Shown piece by piece: positions 25,927-34,554 of a stretch of DNA of 64,000 nt (position 1 is the stretch's first letter; the number at the start of each line of letters is the position of its first letter). The notes under the pieces were generated by a model that saw nothing but the letters and a program-made list of their open reading frames with translations, made no database searches and had not been told where the DNA came from. A program made the translations under genes and the position numbers. The DNA is from Brumimicrobium sp041655765 (lineage in GTDB: Bacteria; Bacteroidota; Bacteroidia; Flavobacteriales_D; Crocinitomicaceae). The stretch is from contig JBBAEU010000004.1 in assembly GCA_041655765.1 (NCBI GenBank), positions 1 to 64,000 on the forward strand. The letters are read 5' to 3'.

Positions 25927-27558
25927 CTAATTCTTTGTGTTATCAACCTCAATGCCCCAAGATTCAGGATTCGAATGTTCAAAATCCCATTGGTACCTTT
26001 CTGGAATATTTCCCCCAAGCATTGATCCGACCCTAACTGATGGGAACAGTTCTTCGTACGTAATCATGTGGTTTAAATCGATTCGTTTGTAGATATGCGA
26101 GCGGGTAATATTTTTCATATCGTCAAGACCAGAAGCACCTAGAAGTTCCACAAATGCTCTAATGGTATTGGTGTGATAATTTGCACATCGAACTTTTTTA
26201 TCTTCTACATCCAAACCTTTGGTAAGTTTTGGGTCTTGTGTTGTGATTCCCGTAGGACATCTATTGGTGTTACACAATAAAGACTGAATACATCCGATAG
26301 AAAGCATCATACCACGTGCAGAATAACAAACATCTGCTCCCAAAGCTAAAGCTCTAGCAATATGAAAAGCATCTAAGATTTTTCCAGAACAGAATAGCTT
26401 TATGTGTTTTCTTATATCCAGACCATTTAAAACATTGTGTACAAATGCTAAACCGTCTAGCATCGGTGCTCCAAGGTAGTTTGTAAATTCAGAAGGTGCC
26501 GCTCCTGTACCTCCTTCTCCTCCGTCAATACTGATAAAGTCTGGATAGATATCTAATTCCATCATGGCGCGCGCCATAGAAATAAATTCTGCTTTGTGTC
26601 CAATACATAATTTAATTCCTACTGGTTTTCCTCCTGATAGCTCTCTTAATTCCTGAATAAACTTTACCATTTCTAAAGGTGTATGAAAAGCCGTGTGATA
26701 TGGGGGAGAGGCTATTTGAGTGTGTGGTTTGACGTGTCTAATTCTCGCCGTTTCTTCACTGTTCTTTGAAGCTGGTAAAATTCCTCCATGTCCCGGCTTT
26801 GCACCTTGAGAAATCTTTAATTCAATCATCTTTACATTTGGAATTCTAGCCTTCTCTTCGTATAGTTTACGGTCGAAGTTTCCATCTTCGTCTCGACAGC
26901 CAAAATATCCCGTTCCAATTTGCCAAATTAAATCTCCTCCAAATTTTAAATGATAAGGACTAATTCCTCCTTCACCAGTGTTGTGAGCAAAGTTACCAAT
27001 TTTAGCACCACCATTGAAAGCTTCAACAGCTCGTGCACTCAATGCTCCAAAACTCATCGCGGAAATATTAAGAATACTACATGAATACGGATGCTTACAG
27101 TCTTTGTTCCCAACCATAACTCTAGGGTCTTGCTCCAAAGAATCAAAAGCTTTTGGAGATACTGAATGACACATCCATTCATAACCTTCTTTATAAACAT
27201 CTAGTTGTGTCCCAAAAGGAACAGTTTCTAAAGCATTTTTAGCCCTTTGATAAACTACAGAACGGTCAATTCTTCTTAATGGGCGACCATTAATATCCGA
27301 TTCAATAAAATACTGATACATTTTTGGTCGTAAATCTTCGAAAATATAACGGAATCTTCCGACTAATGGAAAAACCCTTTTGATAGCATGTTTTTTCTGT
27401 ATCATGTCGGCATACCCAAGAATAGTGAGGATACCCAAAACAATAAAAATAACATACCAGTTTTTACTTAAATAAAATGGATTGATGCTGTGATCAAAAG
27501 CAAAAAGAAAAGTGATTAGTAAACTAACACTTGAGATTATAATAAATTGTTTACGCAT
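25927..27558 (-). CDS. Membrane-anchored FMN-binding glutamate synthase domain protein
   Basis: This 543-residue protein carries the FMN-binding synthase barrel of glutamate synthase (GltB large-subunit centre) without the glutaminase domain. Two membrane helices (about residues 5-25 and 33-50) precede it, so it is tethered to the inner membrane. Family blocks include MSFGALSARAVEAFNGGA, NTGEGG, SQGAKPGHGG and IDGGEGGTGAAP; the cysteine cluster CIQSLLCNTNRCPTG matches the 3Fe-4S site. Such stand-alone proteins are common in Bacteroidota, and the electron donor and true substrate are not known. A -7 element at 27606-27613 and a strong terminator delimit it as a single gene. Confidence 0.88.
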   Translation of the reverse strand: MRKQFIIISSVSLLITFLFAFDHSINPFYLSKNWYVIFIVLGILTILGYADMIQKKHAIKRVFPLVGRFRYIFEDLRPKMYQYFIESDINGRPLRRIDRSVVYQRAKNALETVPFGTQLDVYKEGYEWMCHSVSPKAFDSLEQDPRVMVGNKDCKHPYSCSILNISAMSFGALSARAVEAFNGGAKIGNFAHNTGEGGISPYHLKFGGDLIWQIGTGYFGCRDEDGNFDRKLYEEKARIPNVKMIELKISQGAKPGHGGILPASKNSEETARIRHVKPHTQIASPPYHTAFHTPLEMVKFIQELRELSGGKPVGIKLCIGHKAEFISMARAMMELDIYPDFISIDGGEGGTGAAPSEFTNYLGAPMLDGLAFVHNVLNGLDIRKHIKLFCSGKILDAFHIARALALGADVCYSARGMMLSIGCIQSLLCNTNRCPTGITTQDPKLTKGLDVEDKKVRCANYHTNTIRAFVELLGASGLDDMKNITRSHIYKRIDLNHMITYEELFPSVRVGSMLGGNIPERYQWDFEHSNPESWGIEVDNTKN

Positions 27559-27605
27559 AATTCAAAATTGGGCATTACACATATAGTTTAATAATATTCT
27601 AAATG

Positions 27606-27613
27606 CAAATGTA
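27606..27613 (-). promoter_or_regulatory. -7 promoter element for the glutamate-synthase-like gene
   Basis: On the minus strand TACATTTG matches TAnnTTTG, 47 bases before the start codon. No matching -33 TTG was found. Confidence 0.4.
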
Positions 27614-27786
27614 AACATTAAATGAATAATCGTAAAAAGTAATGATTTTTTTTATAAATTATATTTGTTATTTTAACCTAATATGGCTTTTTATATTTAT
27701 ATTAGTCTGATTTATAGTGCAAAACAACTCATTTTAGAATGATTCTAAATAATATTATAGACAGCTTGAAGTTTTTTCATATTCTA

Positions 27787-27820
27787 TTTGGTACTTTATT
27801 TTATACTTTCTCTATATTTG
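27787..27820 (+). promoter_or_regulatory. Promoter for the metal-binding lipoprotein gene
   Basis: TTTG (27787-27790), a 22-base spacer and TATATTTG (27813-27820) fit the Bacteroidota consensus. The start codon follows 18 bases after the -7 element, giving a very short leader. Confidence 0.6.
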
Positions 27821-27838
27821 TGATAATAAATTTTTAAG

Positions 27839-28222
27839 ATGAAAAAAGGTCTATTTTTCTTATTTTTAATCACTTTCATTGTTTCTTGTAATAGTGTAAA
27901 TACGAAAAGTGAAAATGAAACCGTTGGAACGGAGATTGTTGAGCCAGGAGACGTAAAACCCACTCATTTCGCAGAACTTGAAATAAAAGGAATGATGTGT
28001 CAAAAAGGTTGCGGGTCAGTGATTAGAAAAGGCTTGTATGAAACAGGTGGAGTTTCTGAAGTCGAGATTAACTTTGATGAAGATAATCCGATTAGTAAAA
28101 TTAAGGTTTACTATGATCAGGATAAATTGTCAATTGAGGATATGATTTCTGCTATTGGTAGTTTGGCAAATAACAGATATACCGCTACATTGAATAATAT
28201 TACAGAAACTACTATTCAATAG
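27839..28222 (+). CDS. Heavy-metal-associated (HMA) domain lipoprotein
   Basis: This 127-residue lipoprotein has a signal ending in the lipobox VSC (residues 15-17 region, then NSVNTKSE). After a short linker comes a ferredoxin-like HMA fold (about residues 42-120): the metal-binding loop reads GMMCQKGCGS, giving Cys-x3-Cys rather than the usual Cys-x2-Cys, followed by EVEINFDED and a VYYDQDKLS strand. It may bind copper or another soft metal at the cell envelope. Its own promoter lies just upstream. An aldehyde dehydrogenase gene follows 53 bases later; no functional link is evident. The altered spacing makes metal binding likely but not certain. Confidence 0.78.
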   Translation: MKKGLFFLFLITFIVSCNSVNTKSENETVGTEIVEPGDVKPTHFAELEIKGMMCQKGCGSVIRKGLYETGGVSEVEINFDEDNPISKIKVYYDQDKLSIEDMISAIGSLANNRYTATLNNITETTIQ

Positions 28223-28275
28223 AAATATTTTTATTCTATCTTGTTTTTTACTTTGGGTTGTAGTAACTTTAGGAT

Positions 28276-29637
28276 ATGAAAGTTATAAATCCATATTCCA
28301 ACGAAGAGGTTGGGGAAATTACGTTTCTCGATATAAATCAGCTTGAGGGAAAAGTAAATATTGCATTAGAAGCTAAACCCATCATGAAAAGTTTATCTCC
28401 TGCTGAACGTTCTTCTATCTTATACGATATTATTGACGGAATAAAACGAGAGTATAATAATTTTCTTAATTTAATTATCGCAGAGAGTGCAAAACCATAT
28501 CGTTATGCAAAGGGTGAGGTTGACAGAGCCATTCAAACTTTTACTATTGCCGCTGAAGAAGCAAAGCGATTGCCTCATGAATTGTTCGATATTGATGGAA
28601 CAGCTAATGCCAAAGGACTTAAAGGTGAAATGGTTTATTTTCCTAAAGGAATCGTTTTTGGAATATCTCCCTTTAACTTTCCTTTGAACTTAGCGGTACA
28701 TAAAATTGCTCCCGCAATTGCTACAGGATGCCCTATTTTATTAAAACCTTCAAGTAAGACTCCATTTACAATCGAGTTGTTGAAAACGATTATCGACAAA
28801 ACAAATCTTCCAAAGGGCGGATTTGATGTTATTCATTGTTCACGTGAAAATGGTGATTTTTTGGTTCAACATCCTGCTATAGATGTTCTTTCTTTTACTG
28901 GTTCGCCAAATGTTGGCTGGCTAATGAAATCAAAGGCTGGTAAAAAGCGAGTAACTTTAGAGTTAGGAGGCAATGCTGCAGCAATTTTGGCTAAGGATGC
29001 AAATATTGACGTAGCTGTTAATGAATTATTGGTTGGTGGTTTTGCATATTCTGGTCAGGTTTGTATTCATACACAACGAATTTATGTTCACTCGTCTATC
29101 AAAGATGAGTTTACTTCAAAATTCATTAAGAAAATTGAATCATTGGTAATTGATAATCCTATAAATAAGGAAACGGATTTTAGCGTAATGGTTGATTTAG
29201 ATAATGCAAAAAGGGTTGAATCTTGGGTTCAAGAGGCTATAGAAAACGGAGCAATATGTTTGATTGGCGGAAACCGGAAGGATACTTTATACATGCCAAC
29301 TGTTTTAACAAATGTATCAAAAGGATTAAAGGTAAGGGAAGAAGAAGTTTTTGGACCTGTTGTAATTATTGAATCGTTCAATGAGCTAAATGAAGCCATT
29401 GATGAGGTGAATGATTCTAAATGGGGTTTACAAGCGTCAATATTTACCGATTCAATATCATCTCGAAATCAAGCTTTTGAAGCGTTGGAAGTTGGTGGTG
29501 TTATTCATAATAAATCCACAACATTTCGTGTAGATGATATGCCTTATGGAGGGATTAAGGATTCAGGATTTGGAAGAGAAGGTGTACGATTTACAATGCT
29601 TGATTTTTTAGAACCAAAATTATTGGTGAGAGAATAA
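28276..29637 (+). CDS. NAD(P)-dependent aldehyde dehydrogenase
   Basis: This 453-residue soluble enzyme oxidises an aldehyde to the carboxylic acid. The active-site Cys263 lies in SGQVCIHTQRIYVH and the general base Glu229 in TLELGGNAAAIL; the cofactor loop is visible as SFTGSPNVGW. The family block PFNFPLNLAVHKIAPAIATG is also present near residue 132. The subgroup resembles glyceraldehyde-3-phosphate or lactaldehyde dehydrogenases of the ALDH superfamily, but the substrate cannot be fixed. It follows the HMA lipoprotein gene. The gap after it holds an imperfect palindrome and a seven-base C run but no gene. Confidence 0.9.
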   Translation: MKVINPYSNEEVGEITFLDINQLEGKVNIALEAKPIMKSLSPAERSSILYDIIDGIKREYNNFLNLIIAESAKPYRYAKGEVDRAIQTFTIAAEEAKRLPHELFDIDGTANAKGLKGEMVYFPKGIVFGISPFNFPLNLAVHKIAPAIATGCPILLKPSSKTPFTIELLKTIIDKTNLPKGGFDVIHCSRENGDFLVQHPAIDVLSFTGSPNVGWLMKSKAGKKRVTLELGGNAAAILAKDANIDVAVNELLVGGFAYSGQVCIHTQRIYVHSSIKDEFTSKFIKKIESLVIDNPINKETDFSVMVDLDNAKRVESWVQEAIENGAICLIGGNRKDTLYMPTVLTNVSKGLKVREEEVFGPVVIIESFNELNEAIDEVNDSKWGLQASIFTDSISSRNQAFEALEVGGVIHNKSTTFRVDDMPYGGIKDSGFGREGVRFTMLDFLEPKLLVRE

Positions 29638-29809
29638 TAAAACAGAAAGATAGCTGAGGATTCCGACTTTTCGAAAGTAAGGACCCCCCCATTTGTTTTA
29701 CTCAAATAATACCCATCATTTTATATGAATTGTCTTTTATAAAAAAATGAATTGTCCTTTCAACAATTTACTTTTCTACATTCATTAGGTTTAGTATAGA
29801 AATAAATAA

Positions 29810-29839
29810 AAAATGCCGTTTGTTGTCAAACGGCATTTT
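29810..29839 (-). terminator. Terminator after the PorP/PorE-like operon
   Basis: AAAATGCCGTTTG (29810-29822) pairs perfectly with CAAACGGCATTTT (29827-29839 region) around a TTGT loop, 19 bases past the stop of the minus-strand OmpA gene, with a T-rich tail on the minus strand. It may also end the plus-strand dehydrogenase transcript. Confidence 0.88.
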
Positions 29840-29857
29840 AATATAATAATGTTAATA

Positions 29858-32107
29858 TTAATTCATTTTGGTAACAATAAACTCTGTACGTCTATTTTGT
29901 TCATGTAAAGCTTCTTTTTCCGCTTCTGTACTAGCTTTTTGGATTTCTGCATCAGAAATTTTCAATCTAGATTTACCATATCCACGACCAGAAATTCTGT
30001 TTCTAGCAATTCCTTTTGAGATGATATAGTTTGCAGAAGCTTTCGCACGTTTATCAGAAAGTGAACGGTTGAGTGATGCTGACCCTCTACTATCTGTATG
30101 TGAACCAAGTTCAATAACCATTCCAGGGTTATCTTGCATAATTTTAACCACTTTGTCTAACTCTATCGCTGCATCTGGACGAATGTTAAACTTGTTTAAG
30201 TCGAAGTAAATTGGATTAATTTCAATCACATCTTTTAAGTCAGTTTTACCTACTTCAACCTCTGTAAGGTCAATATTTAATCTTTTACTTACGTCTATAT
30301 TTTCTTCTAAAGCTAAAGATTCACTTATACTGAAAGTATTGGTAATAAATCCTTTTTTCTCTAGTCGAAACGCATAAGATACATTGTCTTTATATTCATA
30401 AGGAAGTATTTCTGATTTGAATTGACCATCGCCTGTGGTTGTGAGTTTTCCAAACTCTGTATTTCCGTTATTGTCAACAATTGTAATTGATACATCCTCT
30501 AATAACTCTCCAGTTTTCTTGTTTTTAATTGTTCCAGAGAAGAAATAATTAAGTTCTGGCATGATAGCAACTTCCTCTTCATATTCTACTACTTTTGGGT
30601 TAAAAGGGATTGCTTTTTCATTGTCAATGTATCCATCTTTACTTGCTAATAATTTAAAATCATCATCAATTGAACTCAACATAAATTCAAAGTTACCATT
30701 TTCGTTAGCTTTTGAACTGTCAATTATTTCATTGTTTTTACTTAGTAAGTAAACAGTTGAACCAGGTACATTCTCATTCGTAAGTAAATCTTTAACGATA
30801 CCATTTAAGATTGCACTATTTCTGATAGGAAAATTTTGCTTAAATCCATAAACATCGTCATCTCCTTGGCCTCCAGGTCTATTAGATGAGAAGTATCCTT
30901 TAGTTTGGCTTGCATTATTAACGAATGAAAAATCATCATACGGGCTATTAATAGGAGCTCCTAAATTTTCCACTGAGTTTGCAATATATTCCTTGTTTAA
31001 TTTTGCTACATAAACATCTAGTCCACCCAATCCAAAATGACCTTCAGAAGAGAAGAAGACAATATTTTCTGAAGCGTCATAATGAGGAAAAACTTCATTT
31101 TGAGAAGTGTTTACCTTTGGTCCAAGGTTAATTGGAGTTCCAGAAGTATTTCCTTGGTCATTTAAGTCAACATAATAAATATCCATTCCTCCAAAACCTC
31201 CAGGTCTGTTAGATGAGAAGAATAACTTTTTTCCATCGGCAGAAACGCTTGGGTGAGCTGTAGAGAAGTTATCTCCGTTAATATTCACTTCTTCAACATC
31301 AACGAATTTATTATTCTCTATTTTTCCTTTGTAAATTTTTAGTAGGATTGTGTTGTTATTATCCATTCCTTTTTTACCTCCAAAAAAGTTGTTTCTAGTG
31401 AAGTAAACATATCCTGTTTTTTCATTGAATACAGCAGGACCATCATTGAATTTTGTTTTAGCTTCAGACTTCATTAGGTTTAATTTCCCGATATCACCTT
31501 GTTCATTAATAGAAGCGCGGTAGATGTCATAAAAGAATGTTCCTGTCCATGCTTGCATTCTTTTAGTAGCTTTTGATCTTCTTTTTGAACTTGCAATAAG
31601 TACTTCATTTTTATTGATGAAAGAAGTTCCAATTTCAGAACTCGCAGTATTAACATCTTGCAATTTCAAATTGAATTGATTTTTATCTCTTTTTAATTCA
31701 TCAATTGACGATTTTGCAAATAAATCTGCTGCAATATTATCCATACCATATTGCGATTGGTAGCTAGCTAACAATTCTTCAGAGCCAGTATAGTTTTCAG
31801 TTTGACGTTCCAACAATGCCAATCTTAACAATTGATCTTTTTCAATTTTATCATTTTGCTGTAAGTATTTATACCAAGCGATTGCTTTTTCGGTATTTCC
31901 AATCTTATCATAACTGGTTGCAATTTTTGATGCTATATCTATTGAGTCTGTTTTTCGCTCAAGAACATCTTCATACGCTTCACTGGCATAATAGTAAGCC
32001 TGTTGGTTATACATTTTATCAGCATATTTTAAGCGCCCATTTTGAGCAGTAGAAAGCATAGGCAAAGCTAAAAATGTTACTAAGATTATATATATGAAAT
32101 TTTTCAT
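29858..32107 (-). CDS. PorE-like OmpA-family protein with TPR, PD40 and CRD domains
   Basis: This 749-residue periplasmic or outer-membrane protein has the order seen in PorE, the T9SS peptidoglycan anchor: signal peptide (ending LSTAQ), TPR repeats (about 25-130), a PD40/WD40-like beta-propeller (about 150-430, with GKKLFFSSNRPGGFGG blades), a carboxypeptidase regulatory-like domain (about 435-520), and an OmpA peptidoglycan-binding domain (about 630-745) whose SHTDSRGSASLN segment holds the Asp and Arg that bind diaminopimelate. The gene follows a PorP/SprF gene by 29 bases in one operon. The role as an anchor for T9SS or gliding parts is inferred from this architecture. A paralogue of similar layout lies at 59934. 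Confidence 0.88.
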   Translation of the reverse strand: MKNFIYIILVTFLALPMLSTAQNGRLKYADKMYNQQAYYYASEAYEDVLERKTDSIDIASKIATSYDKIGNTEKAIAWYKYLQQNDKIEKDQLLRLALLERQTENYTGSEELLASYQSQYGMDNIAADLFAKSSIDELKRDKNQFNLKLQDVNTASSEIGTSFINKNEVLIASSKRRSKATKRMQAWTGTFFYDIYRASINEQGDIGKLNLMKSEAKTKFNDGPAVFNEKTGYVYFTRNNFFGGKKGMDNNNTILLKIYKGKIENNKFVDVEEVNINGDNFSTAHPSVSADGKKLFFSSNRPGGFGGMDIYYVDLNDQGNTSGTPINLGPKVNTSQNEVFPHYDASENIVFFSSEGHFGLGGLDVYVAKLNKEYIANSVENLGAPINSPYDDFSFVNNASQTKGYFSSNRPGGQGDDDVYGFKQNFPIRNSAILNGIVKDLLTNENVPGSTVYLLSKNNEIIDSSKANENGNFEFMLSSIDDDFKLLASKDGYIDNEKAIPFNPKVVEYEEEVAIMPELNYFFSGTIKNKKTGELLEDVSITIVDNNGNTEFGKLTTTGDGQFKSEILPYEYKDNVSYAFRLEKKGFITNTFSISESLALEENIDVSKRLNIDLTEVEVGKTDLKDVIEINPIYFDLNKFNIRPDAAIELDKVVKIMQDNPGMVIELGSHTDSRGSASLNRSLSDKRAKASANYIISKGIARNRISGRGYGKSRLKISDAEIQKASTEAEKEALHEQNRRTEFIVTKMN

Positions 32108-32136
32108 TTTTCTAAGTTTATAGTGATTGAATTATA

Positions 32137-33066
32137 TTAGAAATATCTTGGAGTCGCAATTGATCTGTTTTTGAATATCAAGTCATAACTCAACAATAAC
32201 TCATGTGTTCCGTAATTATGCGTTCTAATTTTTGTTGTTGAATATTCAAAAGCATATCCCACTTTAAATTGGTTTGAGATTTGATATTGAATATAAATAG
32301 CTGCACTTTCTAGTAATCTATAATTTGCTCCAATCCAAAACTTGTCATACATAATAAATCCTAAATCAAGGTCCAATGCCAAAGGAGCATTTTCTGTGAT
32401 TTTTAGCATTGCACTTGGTCTGATTTTCAGCATTCTATTCACATTGATATATCCTCCAATTGTTAAATAATAGTGACGTTGATTAATATATTGAGGGTTT
32501 GCAATGTTCCCAATTTCTTTGATATCTGATAAAATCATTGGAATAGCAAAACCTGCAAAAAACTGGTCAGAATGGTAATAGATTCCAGCACCGAAGTTGG
32601 GGTCTATTTCATTTTGATAACGCAAATTTAATAAGTCATCACTATCATCTTGTTTGTTTAAAGCAGCAATGTCTCCATTTAATAAATTGATTCCTCCTTT
32701 AATTCCAAATGATAATCTACCATTATGATTTTTGAATTTTAAAGTATAGGAGACGTCTGCATTAATCCATGTAGCGTTTGTAGGGCCAACTCGGTCATTT
32801 AAAACACTAAGTCCAAGTCCAATGTTGTCATAAGTTAAAGGAGAGTGCAAGCTGAATGATGTACTCATTGGGGCACCTTTAAAACCAGCCCATTGTTGCC
32901 TATGCAAAGCAGATATACTCAAAGCGTCTCTACTACCTGCATAAGCGGGATTATAATAAAGCATATTGTCTAAATACTGTGTAAACTGCGCCTCTTGTTG
33001 AGAGTAGGAAAAGTTTCCAAACAGCATAAGTGCTAGGATTGCAATTAAAACTTTTGTTGTTTTCAT
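32137..33066 (-). CDS. PorP/SprF family T9SS outer-membrane protein
   Basis: PorP/SprF proteins are outer-membrane barrels that take part in type IX secretion or in surface display of SprB-type adhesins. The 309-residue protein has a signal peptide ending NFSYS and then the diagnostic QEAQFTQYLDNMLYYNPAYAGS region, of which QFTQYLDN and YNPAYAG are the key blocks. Amphipathic strands fill the rest, ending KNRSIATPRYF. It is the first clear gene of an operon with the PorE-like gene (29 bases apart). A -7 promoter element lies at 33105-33112. The window's left edge carries a second copy of this family. Confidence 0.9.
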   Translation of the reverse strand: MKTTKVLIAILALMLFGNFSYSQQEAQFTQYLDNMLYYNPAYAGSRDALSISALHRQQWAGFKGAPMSTSFSLHSPLTYDNIGLGLSVLNDRVGPTNATWINADVSYTLKFKNHNGRLSFGIKGGINLLNGDIAALNKQDDSDDLLNLRYQNEIDPNFGAGIYYHSDQFFAGFAIPMILSDIKEIGNIANPQYINQRHYYLTIGGYINVNRMLKIRPSAMLKITENAPLALDLDLGFIMYDKFWIGANYRLLESAAIYIQYQISNQFKVGYAFEYSTTKIRTHNYGTHELLLSYDLIFKNRSIATPRYF

Positions 33067-33104
33067 AATTAATTATTTGTTAAGTTTACTTTTGTTAAGT
33101 TCGT

Positions 33105-33112
33105 CAAATATA
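33105..33112 (-). promoter_or_regulatory. -7 promoter element for the porP-porE-like operon
   Basis: On the minus strand TATATTTG matches TAnnTTTG, 38 bases before the porP-like start codon. It means the operon need not depend on transcription from further upstream. Confidence 0.5.
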
Positions 33113-33124
33113 CTGATTATCTTA

Positions 33125-33337
33125 TTAAATATATAAAACTTGTGATTTTTTTATTTGACCATCTTTAATATAATCTTGTATGAATGTATCCATTTTTAAT
33201 GTATTATTATCTGTATCTGATGAGATTATGTTCTCATTAAATAAAAATTTAGAGCTTAGTGTTATACCAATATTGGTAAAATTATTTATCCCTGAAAAAG
33301 GAATTAGTGCAATAGTAAAGTAAGCGTTTTTGTTCAT
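33125..33337 (-). CDS. Possible small protein, doubtful
   Basis: This 70-residue open frame begins MNKNAYFTIALIPFSGINN and has no family I recognise. The N-terminus is mildly hydrophobic but not a clear signal peptide or membrane helix, and the rest is polar. In its favour, a well-formed promoter lies at 33410-33441, about 70 bases before the ATG, and the surrounding 480 bases hold no other gene. Against it, the composition is close to that of random A+T-rich DNA. It might be a remnant of a larger gene, since adhesins often precede porP-type genes. I keep it as a low-confidence call. Confidence 0.3.
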   Translation of the reverse strand: MNKNAYFTIALIPFSGINNFTNIGITLSSKFLFNENIISSDTDNNTLKMDTFIQDYIKDGQIKKSQVLYI

Positions 33338-33409
33338 TATGTTAAGTTTATGCTTTAAATAAGTAGTTTTTGTTATTTAAAATAAAGCAGTTTAATGTCA
33401 AATACAAAT

Positions 33410-33441
33410 CAAAGTTAATAAAAAAATATTAAGAAATACAA
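33410..33441 (-). promoter_or_regulatory. Promoter upstream of the small ORF at 33125
   Basis: On the minus strand TTG (33439-33441), a 21-base spacer and TAACTTTG (33410-33417) match the Bacteroidota consensus. Either the small frame downstream is real or the leader of the porP transcript starts here. Confidence 0.5.
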
Positions 33442-33548
33442 TTTATTTTTAAATTTTATTTTTTTGGTAGAGCGAGTAGATGTTCCCAACTTTTAAATTT
33501 CTAATAATATAATAAGAGTGTTTAAAATAATACTGTTGGTTTTTTTAG

Positions 33549-34286
33549 TTATTTAACACTTTTATTTTGTGCTACTTTTTCTTTGTTTTTAATATATGTA
33601 TATGTAATTGTAGTGCTATTATCAGATGTTGTTTTTTGAAAATTTGAAAAAGTGAAAGGGTTTTCATCTTCTTCTGGCTCTAGTTCATAAGCATATTTCT
33701 CAGAAACAGGTCCATGCTTTCTAAAGGCAACCGCAAGTACAAGGCCAATTAATAGTCCTGAAAGGTGTCCTTCCCATGAGATTCGTTCTTCTGTTGGAAA
33801 AATCCCCCAAATCATCGACCCATATACAAAAGCAACAATTAATGAAATGGCTTGTAATGGTTTGTACTTTCTGACAAATCCACTGAATAATAAAAAACCG
33901 AATAAACCATAAATGATACCTGAAATTCCTATGTGATAAGAATGCGTGTTTTGTGCTAAGTACCACAATAACAATCCGCTTAAAAGCCAAATTAAAATAA
34001 AAACCTTTAATGCTATCTCCTTATAAAAATAGATTAGGGTTCCAAGCAGCACAACGATTGGAATGGAGTTGTTTAAAATATGGGAATAGTCTTTTTGACC
34101 ATGAATTAAAGGCATAAAGATAATCCCTTTAATTCCTTCCACTGTACTTGGTTTTACACCATATTTGTATAAGTCTAAATGTAAACTTTTATCTACTATA
34201 AATATCAACCATAAAATAATTAGAAGAAGTACAGGATAAACAATCGCTTCTAATGTTGTATTCTTATTTTTTGGTTTCCATGTCAT
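33549..34286 (-). CDS. Rhomboid family intramembrane serine protease
   Basis: Rhomboids cleave membrane-spanning substrates inside the lipid bilayer. The 245-residue protein has about six membrane helices. The catalytic serine is Ser122 in GISGIIYG, and the partner His174 lies in WEGHLSGLLIG; a conserved YSHILNNSIPIV segment forms the first conserved region. The tail is acidic and hydrophilic. The length is normal for a minimal rhomboid. It lies downstream of an apparently frameshifted small frame (34319-34490) on the same strand and divergent from fabF. Substrates are unknown. Confidence 0.9.
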   Translation of the reverse strand: MTWKPKNKNTTLEAIVYPVLLLIILWLIFIVDKSLHLDLYKYGVKPSTVEGIKGIIFMPLIHGQKDYSHILNNSIPIVVLLGTLIYFYKEIALKVFILIWLLSGLLLWYLAQNTHSYHIGISGIIYGLFGFLLFSGFVRKYKPLQAISLIVAFVYGSMIWGIFPTEERISWEGHLSGLLIGLVLAVAFRKHGPVSEKYAYELEPEEDENPFTFSNFQKTTSDNSTTITYTYIKNKEKVAQNKSVK

Positions 34287-34318
34287 GATTCTTTATAATA
34301 AGTCAAAAACCATTCCTA

Positions 34319-34490
34319 TTATGTTGGTTGCGCCAAATTGGCAGATAGAAAGTTGATTGTGGCTTCAGAATACCTTTGTTTCCTCAATTCTTGAACTTGA
34401 ATATCACTGTATTGAGGGGGGATATTTGAAAAAATCGACGTGTAAAAATTGTTCCCAATAAATCATTAATTCTTGTTTTTTACATTTCAT
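34319..34490 (-). pseudogene. Possible small gene with a frameshift in a six-base C run
   Basis: Read on the minus strand, an ATG at 34490 starts MKCKKQELMIYWEQF, continuing HVDFFKYPP, and then stops soon after a CCCCCC run (34416-34421 on the plus strand). Dropping one C joins it smoothly to a second frame, QYSDIQVQELRKQRYSEAT then INFLSANLAQPT, ending at a TAA at 34319-34321. The joined product would have 56 residues. The region is less A+T-rich than nearby spacers, as coding DNA is. I do not recognise the protein. It could be a sequencing error, a true pseudogene, or chance. Confidence 0.4.
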
Positions 34491-34511
34491 AGTGATTTTC
34501 ATTTCATTTTT

Positions 34512-34519
34512 TATCTTTG
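34512..34519 (+). promoter_or_regulatory. -7 promoter element for fabF
   Basis: TATCTTTG matches TAnnTTTG, 35 bases before the ATG at 34555. It lies inside the longer open frame that begins at 34492, which argues for the shorter start. Confidence 0.5.
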
Positions 34520-34554
34520 CTACTTTTATACAATTATACAAACTGAATAGACTT

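Noticed and set aside
29653..29690. Imperfect palindrome around CTTTTCGAAAG and a seven-base C run
   Set aside because: Right arm is degraded and no frame or T run goes with it; possibly a decayed terminator, not enough to call.
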